From Clostridium_AD sp050717515 (lineage in GTDB: Bacteria; Bacillota; Clostridia; Clostridiales; Clostridiaceae): DNA of 64,000 nt. Below, piece by piece: positions 17,679 to 27,926 of this stretch (position 1 is its first letter; every line of letters starts with the position of its first letter). The stretch covers positions 62,001 to 126,000 of the forward strand of contig NZ_JBOITL010000019.1 of NCBI RefSeq assembly GCF_050717515.1, written 5' to 3'. The translations under genes were made by a program, and so were the position numbers. Under the pieces are notes generated by a model. The model was given only the letters and a program-made list of their open reading frames with translations. It searched no databases and was not told the DNA's origin.

Positions 17679-20600
17679 ATGAATGTAAGTCTAGCTGAAA
17701 TGTTAAAAAATGATTTTGATTCAAACGAACAAACATTAGTAGATGATATTAAGGTACTCCGAGTTCAATACCTTAAAAAAAGCAATAAATTAAGGGTAAT
17801 AATAAAATCTTTTAAAAATATAGATGATTATAAAACACTACTAATCAAAAATATTATCTCAAAGCGGTTAAATAGTTTTGAAGATATACAGTTAATTTGT
17901 TACCAAGATGTATCAAATGCTACAATAGAAGATGTGGCAGATAAGTTTTGGTTAGATGTTGTCAATGTAATAGCTACATCGCAACCATCAAGTAAGGATA
18001 GTTTGTTAAAATCTTCTAGGACTATTGAGAATGGTACACTAAAAATTCAGTGCGGTAATGATTTTATGTGCAAAATTCTAAGAGATAAGAACATAGAAAT
18101 TCTTTTAAAAAATACAATAAATGATATGTTCGGAGTTAATTCACTTGTTAAATTAGAACATAATAGTGAACTCTCTAAAGAAGAGGATTTTGGAAAAAAA
18201 GAAAAAGAAAGTCAAATTATAATAAATGAAATTATTAAAAACATAAATGTAGAAAAGAAAGATAAACCTCAGAGTAATAGTCAAGGCAATAGTCAAAATA
18301 AAGATTTTAACAATGGCAATAAATGGAATAAAGGAAATGGGCAAGGTTATAAAAAAAATGAGGTTGCCGATGAAAACACAATAATGGGAAGAAATATAAA
18401 TGGTGAAAATATAGAAATACAAGATATAAATGAAACTTCAGGAATAGTCTGTACAAGTGGTGATATTTTTAAAGTGAATATAATAGAAACAAAAACTGGA
18501 AGAATAATTATAACGTTTTTTATTACGGATTACACAAGTTCCATTACAGTGAAATGTTTTCCAAAGCCTAAAGATGTTGAGAAGATTATGGAAGAAATTA
18601 AAGTAGGGCTTTATTGTAAGGTGCGAGGGGAAGCAAGTTACGATACTTATGCAAAAGAAGTAGTTGTAATGGTTAGAGATATAATAAAACTAAAGAAAGT
18701 AGAAAGAATGGATACTGCACAGGAAAAAAGAGTGGAACTTCATTTGCACACTCAAATGAGTGCTATGGATGGTATTAGTGCTACATCCACACTTGTTGCA
18801 AGAGCTGCTAAATGGGGACACAGTGCTATAGCAATAACTGACCATGGTGTTGTACAAGCTTTTCCAGAAGCTATGGATGCGGCCAAAAAGAATAAAATTA
18901 AAGTTTTATATGGCGTAGAAGGATACCTAGTAGATGATGGTGAGCCTATCACTATTAATAATCATAATGAAAATATAGACGACTGTTTTGTTGTTTTTGA
19001 TTTGGAGACAACAGGGCTTTCCAGTGAAAATGATAGAATCACTGAAATTGGTGCAGTTAAAATTGAAAATGGGAAAATAGTAGATCAGTTTAATGAATTT
19101 GTTAATCCAGGAATGGATATACCTTATAAAATTACAGAGCTTACTGGAATTACAAATGACATGGTTGCAGGTGCAGACTCTATTGAAGAAATACTGCCTA
19201 AATTCTTAGAGTTTGCACGCGGTAGTGTGGTAGTAGCGCATAATGCTGCTTTTGATTCTTCTTTTATTAAAAAAAATTCGCAAAGGCTTAATTTAAAGTT
19301 TGAAAATGCAATTATGGATACAATTCCTTTAGCTAAATATTTACTTACGGAACTTAAAACATTTAAGCTAAATGTAGTCGCTAAGCATTTAGGTATATCT
19401 CTTGAAAACCATCATAGAGCTGTAGATGATGCGAGAGCTACTGCCGAAATATTATTACATTGTTTTGGACTACTTAGAGAGAAAAACATTCTAGACTTAG
19501 ATACTTTAAATAAAGAATTTTTAGGAGACTTTAATGTAAAAAAAGCAAATACCTATCATGTGATTATTTTGGTGAAAAACCTTATAGGCCTTAAAAATTT
19601 GTATAAGCTTATTTCATTTTCAAATTTAGATTATTTTCATAGAAGACCTAGGCTTCCTAAAAGTTTGATTGAAAAGTATAGAGAGGGAATTATAGTTGGC
19701 TCAGCCTGCGAGGCTGGGCAAGTATATAAAGAAGTGCTTCAAGGGAAATCCGAGCAAGAACTTAAGAAGATTATAGAATTTTATGATTATCTAGAAATAC
19801 AACCTCTTCTAAACAATAAATTTATGATTAAAAATGGTGCTGTGAAAGATGAAAGTGAATTAATGGATATTAATAGAAAGATATGTGATTTGGGCGAGAA
19901 AAACAATTTGCCTGTAGTTGCTACAGGAGATGTACATTTTCTAGACCCATCTGATGAGGTTTTCAGGAAAATTTTAATGGCTGGTAAGGGCTTCTCAGAT
20001 GCAGATGATCAACCACCGCTATACTTTAAAACTACTAATGAAATGTTAAAAGAGTTTTCGTATTTAGGTGAAAAAAAATGTAGAGAAGTTGTAATTTATA
20101 ACCCGAATAAGATTGCAGATATGATAGAAGTTATAAAACCTATACCTGACGGGACGTATACTCCCACAATACCAGGTGCAGAAGATGATATTCGAAAGAT
20201 GACCTCAGATAAAGTCCATTCTATATATGGGGAAAAATTACCGGAAATAGTTCAAAAAAGATTGGATAAGGAATTAAACTCAATTATAGGTAATGGGTAT
20301 GCAGTACTTTACTTAATAGCTGAAAAATTAGTAGCAAAATCTCTGGCAGATGGTTATTTAGTGGGTTCCAGGGGATCTGTTGGATCTTCTTTTGCAGCTA
20401 ATATGTCTAATATAACAGAGGTAAATGGATTGCCGCCTCATTATGTGTGTCCTAATTGTAAAAATAGCGAATTCATTTTAGATGGATCTGTTGGTTCAGG
20501 TGCTGATTTACCTGATAAAGAGTGCCCAAGTTGTGGTACGAATTATGTAAAAGATGGTCATGATATCCCATTTGAAACTTTTTTAGGATTTGAAGGGGAT

Positions 20601-22028
20601 AAAGAGCCGGATATAGATTTAAACTTTTCAGGTGAAAACCAAGCAGATATTCATAGGTATACAGAAGTATTGTTTGGTAAAGGCCATACTTTCAAGGCTG
20701 GAACGATTGGAACAATTGCGGACAAGACTGCTTACGGATATGTAAAAAAATATTTAAGTGAAAAAAATCTGATGGTGCCACAGGCTGAAATAGAACGACT
20801 GGTATCAGGATGTACTGGCGTTAAAAGGACATCTGGACAACATCCGGGTGGTATAATGGTTGTGCCCAGTGACAATGAAATATATAATTTTTGCCCTGTG
20901 CAACACCCTGCTGATGACCCAAATTCAGATATTATTACTACTCATTTTGATTATCATTCCATAAGTGGTAGGCTCTTAAAGCTTGATATTCTTGGACATG
21001 ATGATCCTACGATGCTTAAAATGCTTCAAGATTTAACGGGACTTAACCCACTAACCATTCCACTGTCGGACGATAAGGTCATAAGTTTATTTACCTCCCC
21101 ACAAGCATTAGGGTTAACCGTTAAAGAACTGGGCTGTGAGGTAGGAAGCTACGGTGTGCCAGAATTTGGAACAAAGTTTGTTAAACAAATGCTTTTAGAT
21201 ACGAAGCCGAAATCTTTTTCGGACTTGGTAAGAATTTCAGGACTATCTCATGGTACTGACGTATGGATTAATAATGCACAATATTATATTAAAGAAGGAT
21301 TTACAACTCTTAAAGATTGTATTTCTACAAGAGATGATATAATGGTTTATCTAATGCAGAAAAATCTTGAACCTAAGACTGCGTTTACTATCATGGAGAA
21401 AGTTCGGAAAGGTAAGGGACTTACAGAAGATGATGAGATGGTGATGAGAGAACATGACGTTCCAGATTGGTATATCGGGTCGTGTAAAAAGATAAAGTAT
21501 ATGTTTCCTAAAGGGCATGCAGTAGCATATGTAATGATGGCGGTAAGAATAGCATATTATAAGGTTTACTACCCAAAGGAATATTATGCTACTTTCTTTA
21601 CTATAAGGGCAGATGATTTTGATGCTGATTTGATTGCAAAAGGTGAGAGTGCTATAAAATCAAAAATGGATGAGCTAACAGATATGGGTAAGGATATGGG
21701 CATGAAAGAAAAAGGACTTCTAACAGCACTAGAGCTATCTTATGAAATGTTTAAAAGAGGTATAAAGTTATTAAATGTTGACCTTTATAAGTCTGAGGCA
21801 GTTAAATTTACAATTGAAGATGATTCATTAAGACCTCCCCTAAGTGGACTTGAAGGTGTAGGAGAAAATGCTGCTAAAAGCATAGTTGCTATAAGAGATC
21901 AAGGTGAGTTCATCTCAAAGGAAGATTTGAGAACTCGTTGCAAAATTTCGAAAACAGTTGTTGAAGCATTGGCCAATCATGGATGCTTAAAAGGGCTGCC
22001 TGAGACAAATCAGCTGTCGTTTTTTTAG
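17679..22028 (+). CDS. polC: DNA polymerase III alpha subunit, PolC type
   Basis: PolC is the main replicative polymerase of low-GC Gram-positives. The 1449-residue protein shows the full domain series: an N-terminal domain, an OB fold (about 240-345), a split PHP domain starting with VELHLHTQMSAMDG near 352, an inserted DEDDh proofreading exonuclease starting VVFDLETTGLS near 439, a zinc-binding cysteine pair set CPNCKNSEF/CPSCGTNY near 923, and the polymerase core with EPDIDLNF near 976. It ends QLSFF, a beta-clamp-binding peptide. It starts 24 nt after ispG and is probably the last gene of that operon. Confidence 0.97.
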   Translation: MNVSLAEMLKNDFDSNEQTLVDDIKVLRVQYLKKSNKLRVIIKSFKNIDDYKTLLIKNIISKRLNSFEDIQLICYQDVSNATIEDVADKFWLDVVNVIATSQPSSKDSLLKSSRTIENGTLKIQCGNDFMCKILRDKNIEILLKNTINDMFGVNSLVKLEHNSELSKEEDFGKKEKESQIIINEIIKNINVEKKDKPQSNSQGNSQNKDFNNGNKWNKGNGQGYKKNEVADENTIMGRNINGENIEIQDINETSGIVCTSGDIFKVNIIETKTGRIIITFFITDYTSSITVKCFPKPKDVEKIMEEIKVGLYCKVRGEASYDTYAKEVVVMVRDIIKLKKVERMDTAQEKRVELHLHTQMSAMDGISATSTLVARAAKWGHSAIAITDHGVVQAFPEAMDAAKKNKIKVLYGVEGYLVDDGEPITINNHNENIDDCFVVFDLETTGLSSENDRITEIGAVKIENGKIVDQFNEFVNPGMDIPYKITELTGITNDMVAGADSIEEILPKFLEFARGSVVVAHNAAFDSSFIKKNSQRLNLKFENAIMDTIPLAKYLLTELKTFKLNVVAKHLGISLENHHRAVDDARATAEILLHCFGLLREKNILDLDTLNKEFLGDFNVKKANTYHVIILVKNLIGLKNLYKLISFSNLDYFHRRPRLPKSLIEKYREGIIVGSACEAGQVYKEVLQGKSEQELKKIIEFYDYLEIQPLLNNKFMIKNGAVKDESELMDINRKICDLGEKNNLPVVATGDVHFLDPSDEVFRKILMAGKGFSDADDQPPLYFKTTNEMLKEFSYLGEKKCREVVIYNPNKIADMIEVIKPIPDGTYTPTIPGAEDDIRKMTSDKVHSIYGEKLPEIVQKRLDKELNSIIGNGYAVLYLIAEKLVAKSLADGYLVGSRGSVGSSFAANMSNITEVNGLPPHYVCPNCKNSEFILDGSVGSGADLPDKECPSCGTNYVKDGHDIPFETFLGFEGDKEPDIDLNFSGENQADIHRYTEVLFGKGHTFKAGTIGTIADKTAYGYVKKYLSEKNLMVPQAEIERLVSGCTGVKRTSGQHPGGIMVVPSDNEIYNFCPVQHPADDPNSDIITTHFDYHSISGRLLKLDILGHDDPTMLKMLQDLTGLNPLTIPLSDDKVISLFTSPQALGLTVKELGCEVGSYGVPEFGTKFVKQMLLDTKPKSFSDLVRISGLSHGTDVWINNAQYYIKEGFTTLKDCISTRDDIMVYLMQKNLEPKTAFTIMEKVRKGKGLTEDDEMVMREHDVPDWYIGSCKKIKYMFPKGHAVAYVMMAVRIAYYKVYYPKEYYATFFTIRADDFDADLIAKGESAIKSKMDELTDMGKDMGMKEKGLLTALELSYEMFKRGIKLLNVDLYKSEAVKFTIEDDSLRPPLSGLEGVGENAAKSIVAIRDQGEFISKEDLRTRCKISKTVVEALANHGCLKGLPETNQLSFF

Positions 22029-22097
22029 CGAAATGTAATTAACCCTTGAAATAGAATATTTTATATGATAGAATAATATATATTGGTTATGGCTGAT

Positions 22098-22133
22098 AAT
22101 TTTATTGTAAGAGAGAATTTTATTGTAAGAGAG
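22098..22133 (+). repeat. 18-bp tandem duplication before the polC terminator
   Basis: The unit AATTTTATTGTAAGAGAG occurs twice back to back (22098-22115 and 22116-22133). The second copy supplies part of the left arm of the first terminator hairpin. Confidence 0.9.
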
Positions 22134-22183
22134 TAGGCCCGCCTACTCTCTATTTATTGAAACGCAACTCATGGTTGCGTTTT
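22128..22183 (+). terminator. Two consecutive hairpins after polC
   Basis: The first is AGAGAGTAGGC/GCCTACTCTCT (22128-22138 with 22141-22151) followed by ATTTATT. The second is AAACGCAAC/GTTGCGTTT (22160-22168 with 22174-22182) followed by T. They separate the polC unit from the rimP-nusA operon. Confidence 0.8.
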
Positions 22184-22249
22184 AATTATAATATTATGAT
22201 TAATTATGTTAATAATTGTAGAAAATATTAATAAAAGGAGGGTGTTAAA

Positions 22250-22711
22250 ATGAAAAACAATACCTTGATACAAAAACTTAGAAAAATAACTGAGCCAATA
22301 GCAGAAAAAAATAATGTTGAATTATATCATATAGAGTATGTAAAAGAATCAGGAGAAAATTTTCTAAGAATTTATATAGATAGTGCTAATGGAATATCTT
22401 TAGAAGATTGTGAAAAAGTCAGCAGAGCCACAAGTGAAATATTAGATGTAGAAGACCCAATAACTGATAGTTACTGTTTAGAAGTCTCCTCTCCAGGAAT
22501 TGAGAGAACTTTATATAATGATAATCATCTGGAAAAATACATTGGCCAGAATGTATTAGTTAATTTAAATAGTCTATATGAGGGCAAGAAAAAATTTGAG
22601 GGCAATTTATTAGGATTTTCTGATATGCAAATAGAAATTCAATATGAGGGGAATAATATATCTATTCCCAAAGAAAAGATTTCCATTGTGAATTTGAAAC
22701 CAGTGCTGTAA
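22250..22711 (+). CDS. rimP: Ribosome maturation factor RimP
   Basis: RimP assists 30S subunit maturation. The 153-residue protein carries typical blocks LYHIEYVKESGENFLRIYID, SLEDCEKVSRATSEILD and YCLEVSSPGIERTL. It is first in the conserved rimP-nusA-rnpM-ylxQ-infB-rbfA operon. The ATG at 22250 follows AAGGAGGGTGTTAAA. I did not see a convincing promoter in the short gap after the polC terminators, apart from AT-rich sequence. Confidence 0.95.
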   Translation: MKNNTLIQKLRKITEPIAEKNNVELYHIEYVKESGENFLRIYIDSANGISLEDCEKVSRATSEILDVEDPITDSYCLEVSSPGIERTLYNDNHLEKYIGQNVLVNLNSLYEGKKKFEGNLLGFSDMQIEIQYEGNNISIPKEKISIVNLKPVL

Positions 22712-22724
22712 GGAGGATGTTAAA

Positions 22725-23831
22725 ATGAATCAAGAATTTATTGAAGCATTGAGAGAAATTGTAGATCAAAAGGGAATCAGTGAAGATTTACTTTTTCAAA
22801 CTATTGAAGATGCATTAGTTGCAGCATATAAGAAAAATTATGCTACGCTGTCCAGCAATAGCCAAAATGTAAAAGTATCAATGAATAGAGAAACAGGCGA
22901 AATACATGTTTATGGTCAAAAAGTAGTTGTAGAAGAAGTGGTTGAAGAAGTTAATGAAATATCACTGGAAGAAGCTAAAGAATATAGCCCTAGATATCAA
23001 ATTGATGATATTGTTGATATTGAAGTTACTCCAAGAAAATTCGGAAGAATAGCTGCACAATCTGCAAAACAAGTGGTTATTCAGAGAATTAAAGAAGCTG
23101 AAAGAAATATAATTTACAATGAATTTATTACAAAAGAATTTGATATTATTACAGGAAGTGTTATAAGAAAAGATAGAGGAAATGTATTTATAGATTTGGG
23201 TAAAATAGAAGCTGTGCTTGGGGCCAATGAGCAAATGCCCGGTGAGGAATATAATTTCAATGAAAAACTAAAACTATATATTGTTGAGGTTAAAAATACT
23301 ACTAAAGGTGCTCAAATAGGAGTATCAAGAACTCATCCAGGTCTTGTAAAACGGTTATTTGAACTGGAGGTGCCAGAAGTTTTTGGTGGAATTGTTGAAA
23401 TAAAAAGTATTTCAAGAGAAGCAGGTTCAAGAACTAAAATCGCAGTATATTCAAATGATGAAAACGTTGATGCTATGGGAGCTTGTGTTGGACCAAAGGG
23501 TATTAGAGTTCAAAATATAGTTAATGAATTAAGAAATGAAAAAATTGATATTATTAAATGGAGCAAAAAATCTGAAGAATATATTTCAAACGCCTTAAGT
23601 CCAGCAAAGGTATTGAATGTAGTAGTTGAAGAAGTTTCTAAATCTGCAAAGGTTATAGTGGAAGATAATCAATTATCACTGGCTATAGGAAAAGAAGGCC
23701 AAAATGTTAGGTTGGCAGCAAGACTTACAGGTTGGAAAATTGACATTAAAAGTAGAACTCAAGCACAATATCAGATGGAAACAAGCGAAACTATTGAAAA
23801 TGAAGTAATCCAAACAATTACTGAAGAGTAG
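22725..23831 (+). CDS. nusA: Transcription termination/antitermination factor NusA
   Basis: NusA modulates RNA polymerase pausing, termination and antitermination. The order is an N-terminal polymerase-binding domain, an S1 domain (ITGSVIRKDRGNVFIDLGKIEAVLG), then two KH domains (GACVGPKGIRVQNIVNEL and LAIGKEGQNVRLAARLTGW). At 368 residues it is the short form common in Firmicutes, without the acidic C-terminal repeats of E. coli NusA. It starts 13 nt after rimP. Confidence 0.97.
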   Translation: MNQEFIEALREIVDQKGISEDLLFQTIEDALVAAYKKNYATLSSNSQNVKVSMNRETGEIHVYGQKVVVEEVVEEVNEISLEEAKEYSPRYQIDDIVDIEVTPRKFGRIAAQSAKQVVIQRIKEAERNIIYNEFITKEFDIITGSVIRKDRGNVFIDLGKIEAVLGANEQMPGEEYNFNEKLKLYIVEVKNTTKGAQIGVSRTHPGLVKRLFELEVPEVFGGIVEIKSISREAGSRTKIAVYSNDENVDAMGACVGPKGIRVQNIVNELRNEKIDIIKWSKKSEEYISNALSPAKVLNVVVEEVSKSAKVIVEDNQLSLAIGKEGQNVRLAARLTGWKIDIKSRTQAQYQMETSETIENEVIQTITEE

Positions 23832-23842
23832 GTGATAGCTTT

Positions 23843-24118
23843 ATGAAAGTTAAAAAAATACCTCAGCGCATGTGTACAGGTTGTATGGAAATGAAATGTA
23901 AAAAAGAGTTATTACGTATAGTTCGTAGTAAAGAAGGCGAAATTTCTATAGATTTAACTGGGAAAAAGCCAGGTAGAGGTGCATATATTTGTAAGAATAT
24001 AGAATGCTTTGAAAAATCTTTTAAGACAAAAAGATTAGAGCGAAATTTAGGTGGAAAAATAAGTGAAGAAATTTATGGAACACTGAAGGAACAAATAAAT
24101 CCTGAAGGTGAGGTATAG
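23843..24118 (+). CDS. rnpM: YlxR family RNA-binding protein RnpM
   Basis: This small protein (91 residues) of the YlxR/DUF448 family has been linked to RNase P modulation in Bacillus. The conserved PQRMCTGCMEMKCKKELLRIVR and KKPGRGAYICKN motifs are present. It lies between nusA and ylxQ, 11 nt after nusA, as in nearly all Firmicutes. Confidence 0.93.
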   Translation: MKVKKIPQRMCTGCMEMKCKKELLRIVRSKEGEISIDLTGKKPGRGAYICKNIECFEKSFKTKRLERNLGGKISEEIYGTLKEQINPEGEV

Positions 24119-24119
24119 C

Positions 24120-24431
24120 ATGAACAATAAATTTTTTCAGTTTTTGGGTTTGACCAAGAAAGCAGGTAAGCTTATTGAAGGTTACAATCAATGTGAAGAA
24201 GCACTATCACATAGGAGAGGAACTCTTATAATTTTGTCTGAAGAAAGCGCCACAAATACTAAAGATAAATTTAAAAGATTTAGTGTTAAAAATAATATAC
24301 CCCTTATAGAAGGAGTATCCAATGAGGTTTTAGGAAATTGTCTAGGAAGAGCAGAAATTAATGTTTTGTGCGTAAGTGATAAAAGAATGAGCGATAAGCT
24401 ACTTAGCTTATGGAATGAAAGTAATGAATAA
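24120..24431 (+). CDS. ylxQ: L7Ae-family RNA-binding protein YlxQ
   Basis: This 103-residue protein of the ribosomal L7Ae/L30e family probably binds kink-turn RNA. FFQFLGLTKKAGKLIEGYNQCEEAL and LIILSEESATNTKDKF are typical. GTG at 24108 lies inside the Shine-Dalgarno sequence, so the ATG at 24120, one nt after the rnpM stop, is the better start. The two genes are likely translationally coupled. Confidence 0.93.
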   Translation: MNNKFFQFLGLTKKAGKLIEGYNQCEEALSHRRGTLIILSEESATNTKDKFKRFSVKNNIPLIEGVSNEVLGNCLGRAEINVLCVSDKRMSDKLLSLWNESNE

Positions 24432-24454
24432 ATTAAATTTCGGGGGTGAATGAT

Positions 24455-26527
24455 TTGGCAAAAGTCAGAATATATGAATTAGCAAAAGAGTTAGAGGTGT
24501 CAAGTAAAGAATTAATTAATGTACTATTCGAAGAGTTTAGTATAAAGGCCAAGAATCATATGAGTGTAATTGAGGAAGAAGATGCTGAGTTAATAAAAGA
24601 GCTTTATAATGACGAGAATTCAGGACTTAAAGATGAAAAAAATGAAACAGTAGAGCATTATGAAAATATAGCTAATGAAGATGCTAACAAAGTTATTATT
24701 AGAAAAAGAGGTAGAAAAGGTAGAGATGAACTTGGAAATGGTAACAATGGTGTTGAGGCAATAGATGACGAAGTTGTAGTAATTGAAGCTTCTATTACAG
24801 TTAAAGACTTAGCTGACACGCTAAAGAGACCTTATGTTGAAGTAATAAAACAACTTATTTTCATAGGCGTTATGGCTGGAATGAATCAAGAAATTGATTT
24901 TGCTACAGCAGAAAAAGTAATAGAAAAATATGGTGCACTTGCAGTACTCAAAGATGTAGAAGAAGGTAAAATCGCTGATGATGAAGAAGTAGAAGAAGTT
25001 GAAGCTGATTTAGCAACAGCTAAAAAACCAGCTGTTGTAACAGTTATGGGTCACGTTGATCACGGCAAGACATCATTGCTTGATTGTATTAGAAAAGCTA
25101 AGGTAACTGAAACAGAAGCAGGCGGAATTACACAACATATCGGTGCCTATACTGTTAATATTAATGGAGAAAAAATTACATTTTTAGATACACCTGGTCA
25201 TGAAGCTTTTACAGCAATGAGAGCTAGAGGTGCACAAATAACAGACATCGTTATACTTGTTGTAGCTGCAGATGATGGTATTATGCCACAAACTAAAGAA
25301 GCTATAAATCACTGTAAGGCTGCTAAGGTACCAATGATAGTAGCTATAAACAAAATAGATAGACCGGGAGCTAATATTGATAAGGTTAAACAAGAATTAG
25401 CAGATAATGGCCTTGTATCAGAGGATTGGGGCGGAGACACAATTTGTGTTCCAGTATCAGCTCATACTAAAGAGGGTATAGATACACTACTTGAAATGGT
25501 ATTAATTACAGCAGAAATGCTAGAACTTAAAGCAAATCCTAGTAGACGTGCAAAAGGAACTGTAATAGAAGCAAAACTTGACAAAGGTAGAGGCCCTCTT
25601 GCTACATTACTTGTACAAAATGGTACACTAAATACTGGAGATTCTATAATAGTTGGTTCAACTTACGGAAGAATAAGAGCAATGTTTGATGACAAAGGTA
25701 ATAAAATAAAAACTGCAGGACCTTCCATACCAGTAGAGATACTTGGATTATCTGAAGTGCCAGCAGCTGGAGATAGATTTAATGTAGTTAAAGATGAAAA
25801 AACTGCAAGAAACATGGCTGAAACTAGAAAATCAAATTCAAGAGAAGAACATTTTCAATCAAGTAATAGAGTTTCTATGGAAAATCTATATAGTCAAATA
25901 CAAGAAGGATCTGTTAAGGAACTTGGCGTTATTGTAAAAGCTGACGTTCAAGGATCTGTAGAGGCTGTACGACAATCCCTTGAAAAATTATCTACTGATA
26001 ATGTTAAAGTAAGAGTTATACATTTTGGAGTTGGAGCTATAACAGAAACAGATGTTACACTTGCAGCTGCATCAAATGCTATAATTATAGGGTTTAATGT
26101 AAGACCGGATAATAATGCTATAATCATTGGAGAAAAAGAGGGAGTAGAGATTAAAACTTATAGAATAATCTATGATGCTCTTGATGATATAAAAGCTGCA
26201 ATGGTTGGACTTCTTGATCCTGTATATAAAGAGGTTGTTTTAGGCAGAGTAGAAATAAGACAAATATATAAAGTTTCAAATGTAGGAACAATAGCTGGTT
26301 CTTATGTATTAACCGGTAAGATTACAAGAAGTAGTAGTGTACGTGTGCTTAGAAATGGAATAGTAATAACGGAATCAACCTTAGCTTCTTTAAAGAGATT
26401 TAAAGATGATGCAAAAGAGGTTGCTGCTGGATATGAGTGTGGATTAAGTGTAGAAAAATTCAATGACCTTAAAGAAGGCGACATTATTGAAGCATTCATA
26501 ATGGAAGAAGTAAAACCAAAATTATAA
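24455..26527 (+). CDS. infB: Translation initiation factor IF-2
   Basis: IF-2 is the GTPase that brings initiator tRNA to the ribosome. Two small N-terminal IF2N modules are visible (RIYELAKELEVSSKELI and VKDLADTLKRPYVEVIKQL) with a short acidic linker. The G domain follows with GHVDHGKTS near residue 200, DTPGHEA and NKIDRPGA, then domains II-IV. At 690 residues the N-terminus is compact compared with E. coli. The start is TTG at 24455; a GTG at 24446 overlaps the Shine-Dalgarno GGGGGTGA. Confidence 0.97.
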   Translation: MAKVRIYELAKELEVSSKELINVLFEEFSIKAKNHMSVIEEEDAELIKELYNDENSGLKDEKNETVEHYENIANEDANKVIIRKRGRKGRDELGNGNNGVEAIDDEVVVIEASITVKDLADTLKRPYVEVIKQLIFIGVMAGMNQEIDFATAEKVIEKYGALAVLKDVEEGKIADDEEVEEVEADLATAKKPAVVTVMGHVDHGKTSLLDCIRKAKVTETEAGGITQHIGAYTVNINGEKITFLDTPGHEAFTAMRARGAQITDIVILVVAADDGIMPQTKEAINHCKAAKVPMIVAINKIDRPGANIDKVKQELADNGLVSEDWGGDTICVPVSAHTKEGIDTLLEMVLITAEMLELKANPSRRAKGTVIEAKLDKGRGPLATLLVQNGTLNTGDSIIVGSTYGRIRAMFDDKGNKIKTAGPSIPVEILGLSEVPAAGDRFNVVKDEKTARNMAETRKSNSREEHFQSSNRVSMENLYSQIQEGSVKELGVIVKADVQGSVEAVRQSLEKLSTDNVKVRVIHFGVGAITETDVTLAAASNAIIIGFNVRPDNNAIIIGEKEGVEIKTYRIIYDALDDIKAAMVGLLDPVYKEVVLGRVEIRQIYKVSNVGTIAGSYVLTGKITRSSSVRVLRNGIVITESTLASLKRFKDDAKEVAAGYECGLSVEKFNDLKEGDIIEAFIMEEVKPKL

Positions 26528-26548
26528 GTATAAGGAGTAGTGGGTTGT

Positions 26549-26974
26549 ATGGTTAATTATAGGAATGGTAGAATAAACGAAGAAATTAAAAAAGAAGTAA
26601 GCAATACAATTCAAAACAAAATAAAGGATCCAAGAAAAAGTGCTATGGTAAGTGTAACAAAAGTAGATACAACAAAAGACCTAACATATACAAAGGTTTA
26701 TGTTAGTATATTTGGTAGCGAAGCTTCTAAAAAAGAAACAATTCAAGCACTTAAAAGTTCAACTGGACTTATGAGAAAAGAAATAGGGGCTCATGTTAAG
26801 CTAAGACATGTTCCTCAAGTTATCATAGAGGTAGATGAAACTATAGAACGTGCAATACATTTAGAGAGTATTTTTCATCAAATAAAGGCAAAAGAAAAAA
26901 TTGATGAAGAAAACATAAGTGATGAAGATAGGAATGAAGAAGATATAAGTAACGAAGATAGCGATGAAAATTAA
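26549..26974 (+). CDS. rbfA: Ribosome-binding factor A
   Basis: RbfA is a KH-fold protein for 16S rRNA 5'-end maturation and cold adaptation. The core runs from RNGRINEEIKKEVSNTIQNKIKDPR to LRHVPQVIIEVDETIERAIHLESIF. About 20 residues beyond the core form an acidic, repetitive tail (DEENISDEDRNEEDISNED). AAGGAG at 26532 supports the ATG at 26549 over the GTG at 26540. The 3' end overlaps nrnA by 11 nt. Confidence 0.94.
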   Translation: MVNYRNGRINEEIKKEVSNTIQNKIKDPRKSAMVSVTKVDTTKDLTYTKVYVSIFGSEASKKETIQALKSSTGLMRKEIGAHVKLRHVPQVIIEVDETIERAIHLESIFHQIKAKEKIDEENISDEDRNEEDISNEDSDEN

Positions 26975-27926
26975 TGATATTGCTCTTAGAATAAAGCTAT
27001 TCAAAAAAATTGCTATAACTTTTCATACTTCACCAGATGGTGATTCCTTAGGTAGTGCGCTAGCTTTACTAATTGGACTTAGAAAACTGAAAAAGGAAGT
27101 CTATATAATTTCAAAAGAAATTATACCACAAACTTTTCAGTTTTTACCATGCTCAATTGAAATTAATGGTGAAACAATTGAGCCATTAGTGGATACAGAG
27201 TGTGTTATAGTGTTAGATTGTGGTGATTTCAAAAGAATTAATGCAAATTTATGTATGCAAAATAAGAATTTTGAATTAATTAATATGGATCACCATTTAT
27301 CTAATGATTTATATGGAGATTTAAATTTTGTTGATACAAGTGCTTCTGCAGTTGGAGAAATTGTGTATGAAGTGCTTAGACTTCTTCATGTAGAAATAGA
27401 CAAAGAAATAAGTACTTGCTTGTATACATCACTACTTACAGATACTGGCTCATTTAGACATTCCAGTACCACAGCAGTAACTCATAATATTGCAGGTGAA
27501 CTTATTAATACCGGCATAGAATTTAGTAACATCCATAGAATGATTTTTGAAAACAAGAAATTTGAAAAAATAAAATTCTATGGAGAAGTTATTAATAGTA
27601 TGACTTCAGAACTCAATGCTAAAGTGTGTATTATGTATATATCTAAAAACATGCTCCAAAAATATGAGACGGTTTGCGAAGATACATCAGATGTTATTAC
27701 TTTTGGTGCTTCCATAGATACCGTTGAAGTTACTATTCTTATAAAAGATGCTGAAAATGGTGTTAAAGTGAGTTTAAGATCTAAATCACTAGTAGATGTT
27801 AGTAAAGTTGCCGAAAGTTTTAACGGTGGCGGACATATTAGAGCTTCAGGTTTTTTCACAGAAGGGGATTTTCATGATACTAAAGTGAAATTGCTGGAAA
27901 TTATAGAAAAAGAGTTGATAAAATGA
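26964..27926 (+). CDS. nrnA: DHH-family oligoribonuclease/pAp phosphatase NrnA
   Basis: NrnA degrades very short RNAs and dephosphorylates 3'-phosphoadenosine 5'-phosphate. Metal-binding motifs are ordered as expected: FHTSPDGDSLGSALAL, VLDCGD, the DHH triad in NMDHHLSND, and the C-terminal DHHA1 motif FNGGGHIRASGF. The 320 residues match the family. It overlaps both rbfA (11 nt) and truB (4 nt), which implies tight translational coupling. Confidence 0.94.
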   Translation: MKINDIALRIKLFKKIAITFHTSPDGDSLGSALALLIGLRKLKKEVYIISKEIIPQTFQFLPCSIEINGETIEPLVDTECVIVLDCGDFKRINANLCMQNKNFELINMDHHLSNDLYGDLNFVDTSASAVGEIVYEVLRLLHVEIDKEISTCLYTSLLTDTGSFRHSSTTAVTHNIAGELINTGIEFSNIHRMIFENKKFEKIKFYGEVINSMTSELNAKVCIMYISKNMLQKYETVCEDTSDVITFGASIDTVEVTILIKDAENGVKVSLRSKSLVDVSKVAESFNGGGHIRASGFFTEGDFHDTKVKLLEIIEKELIK

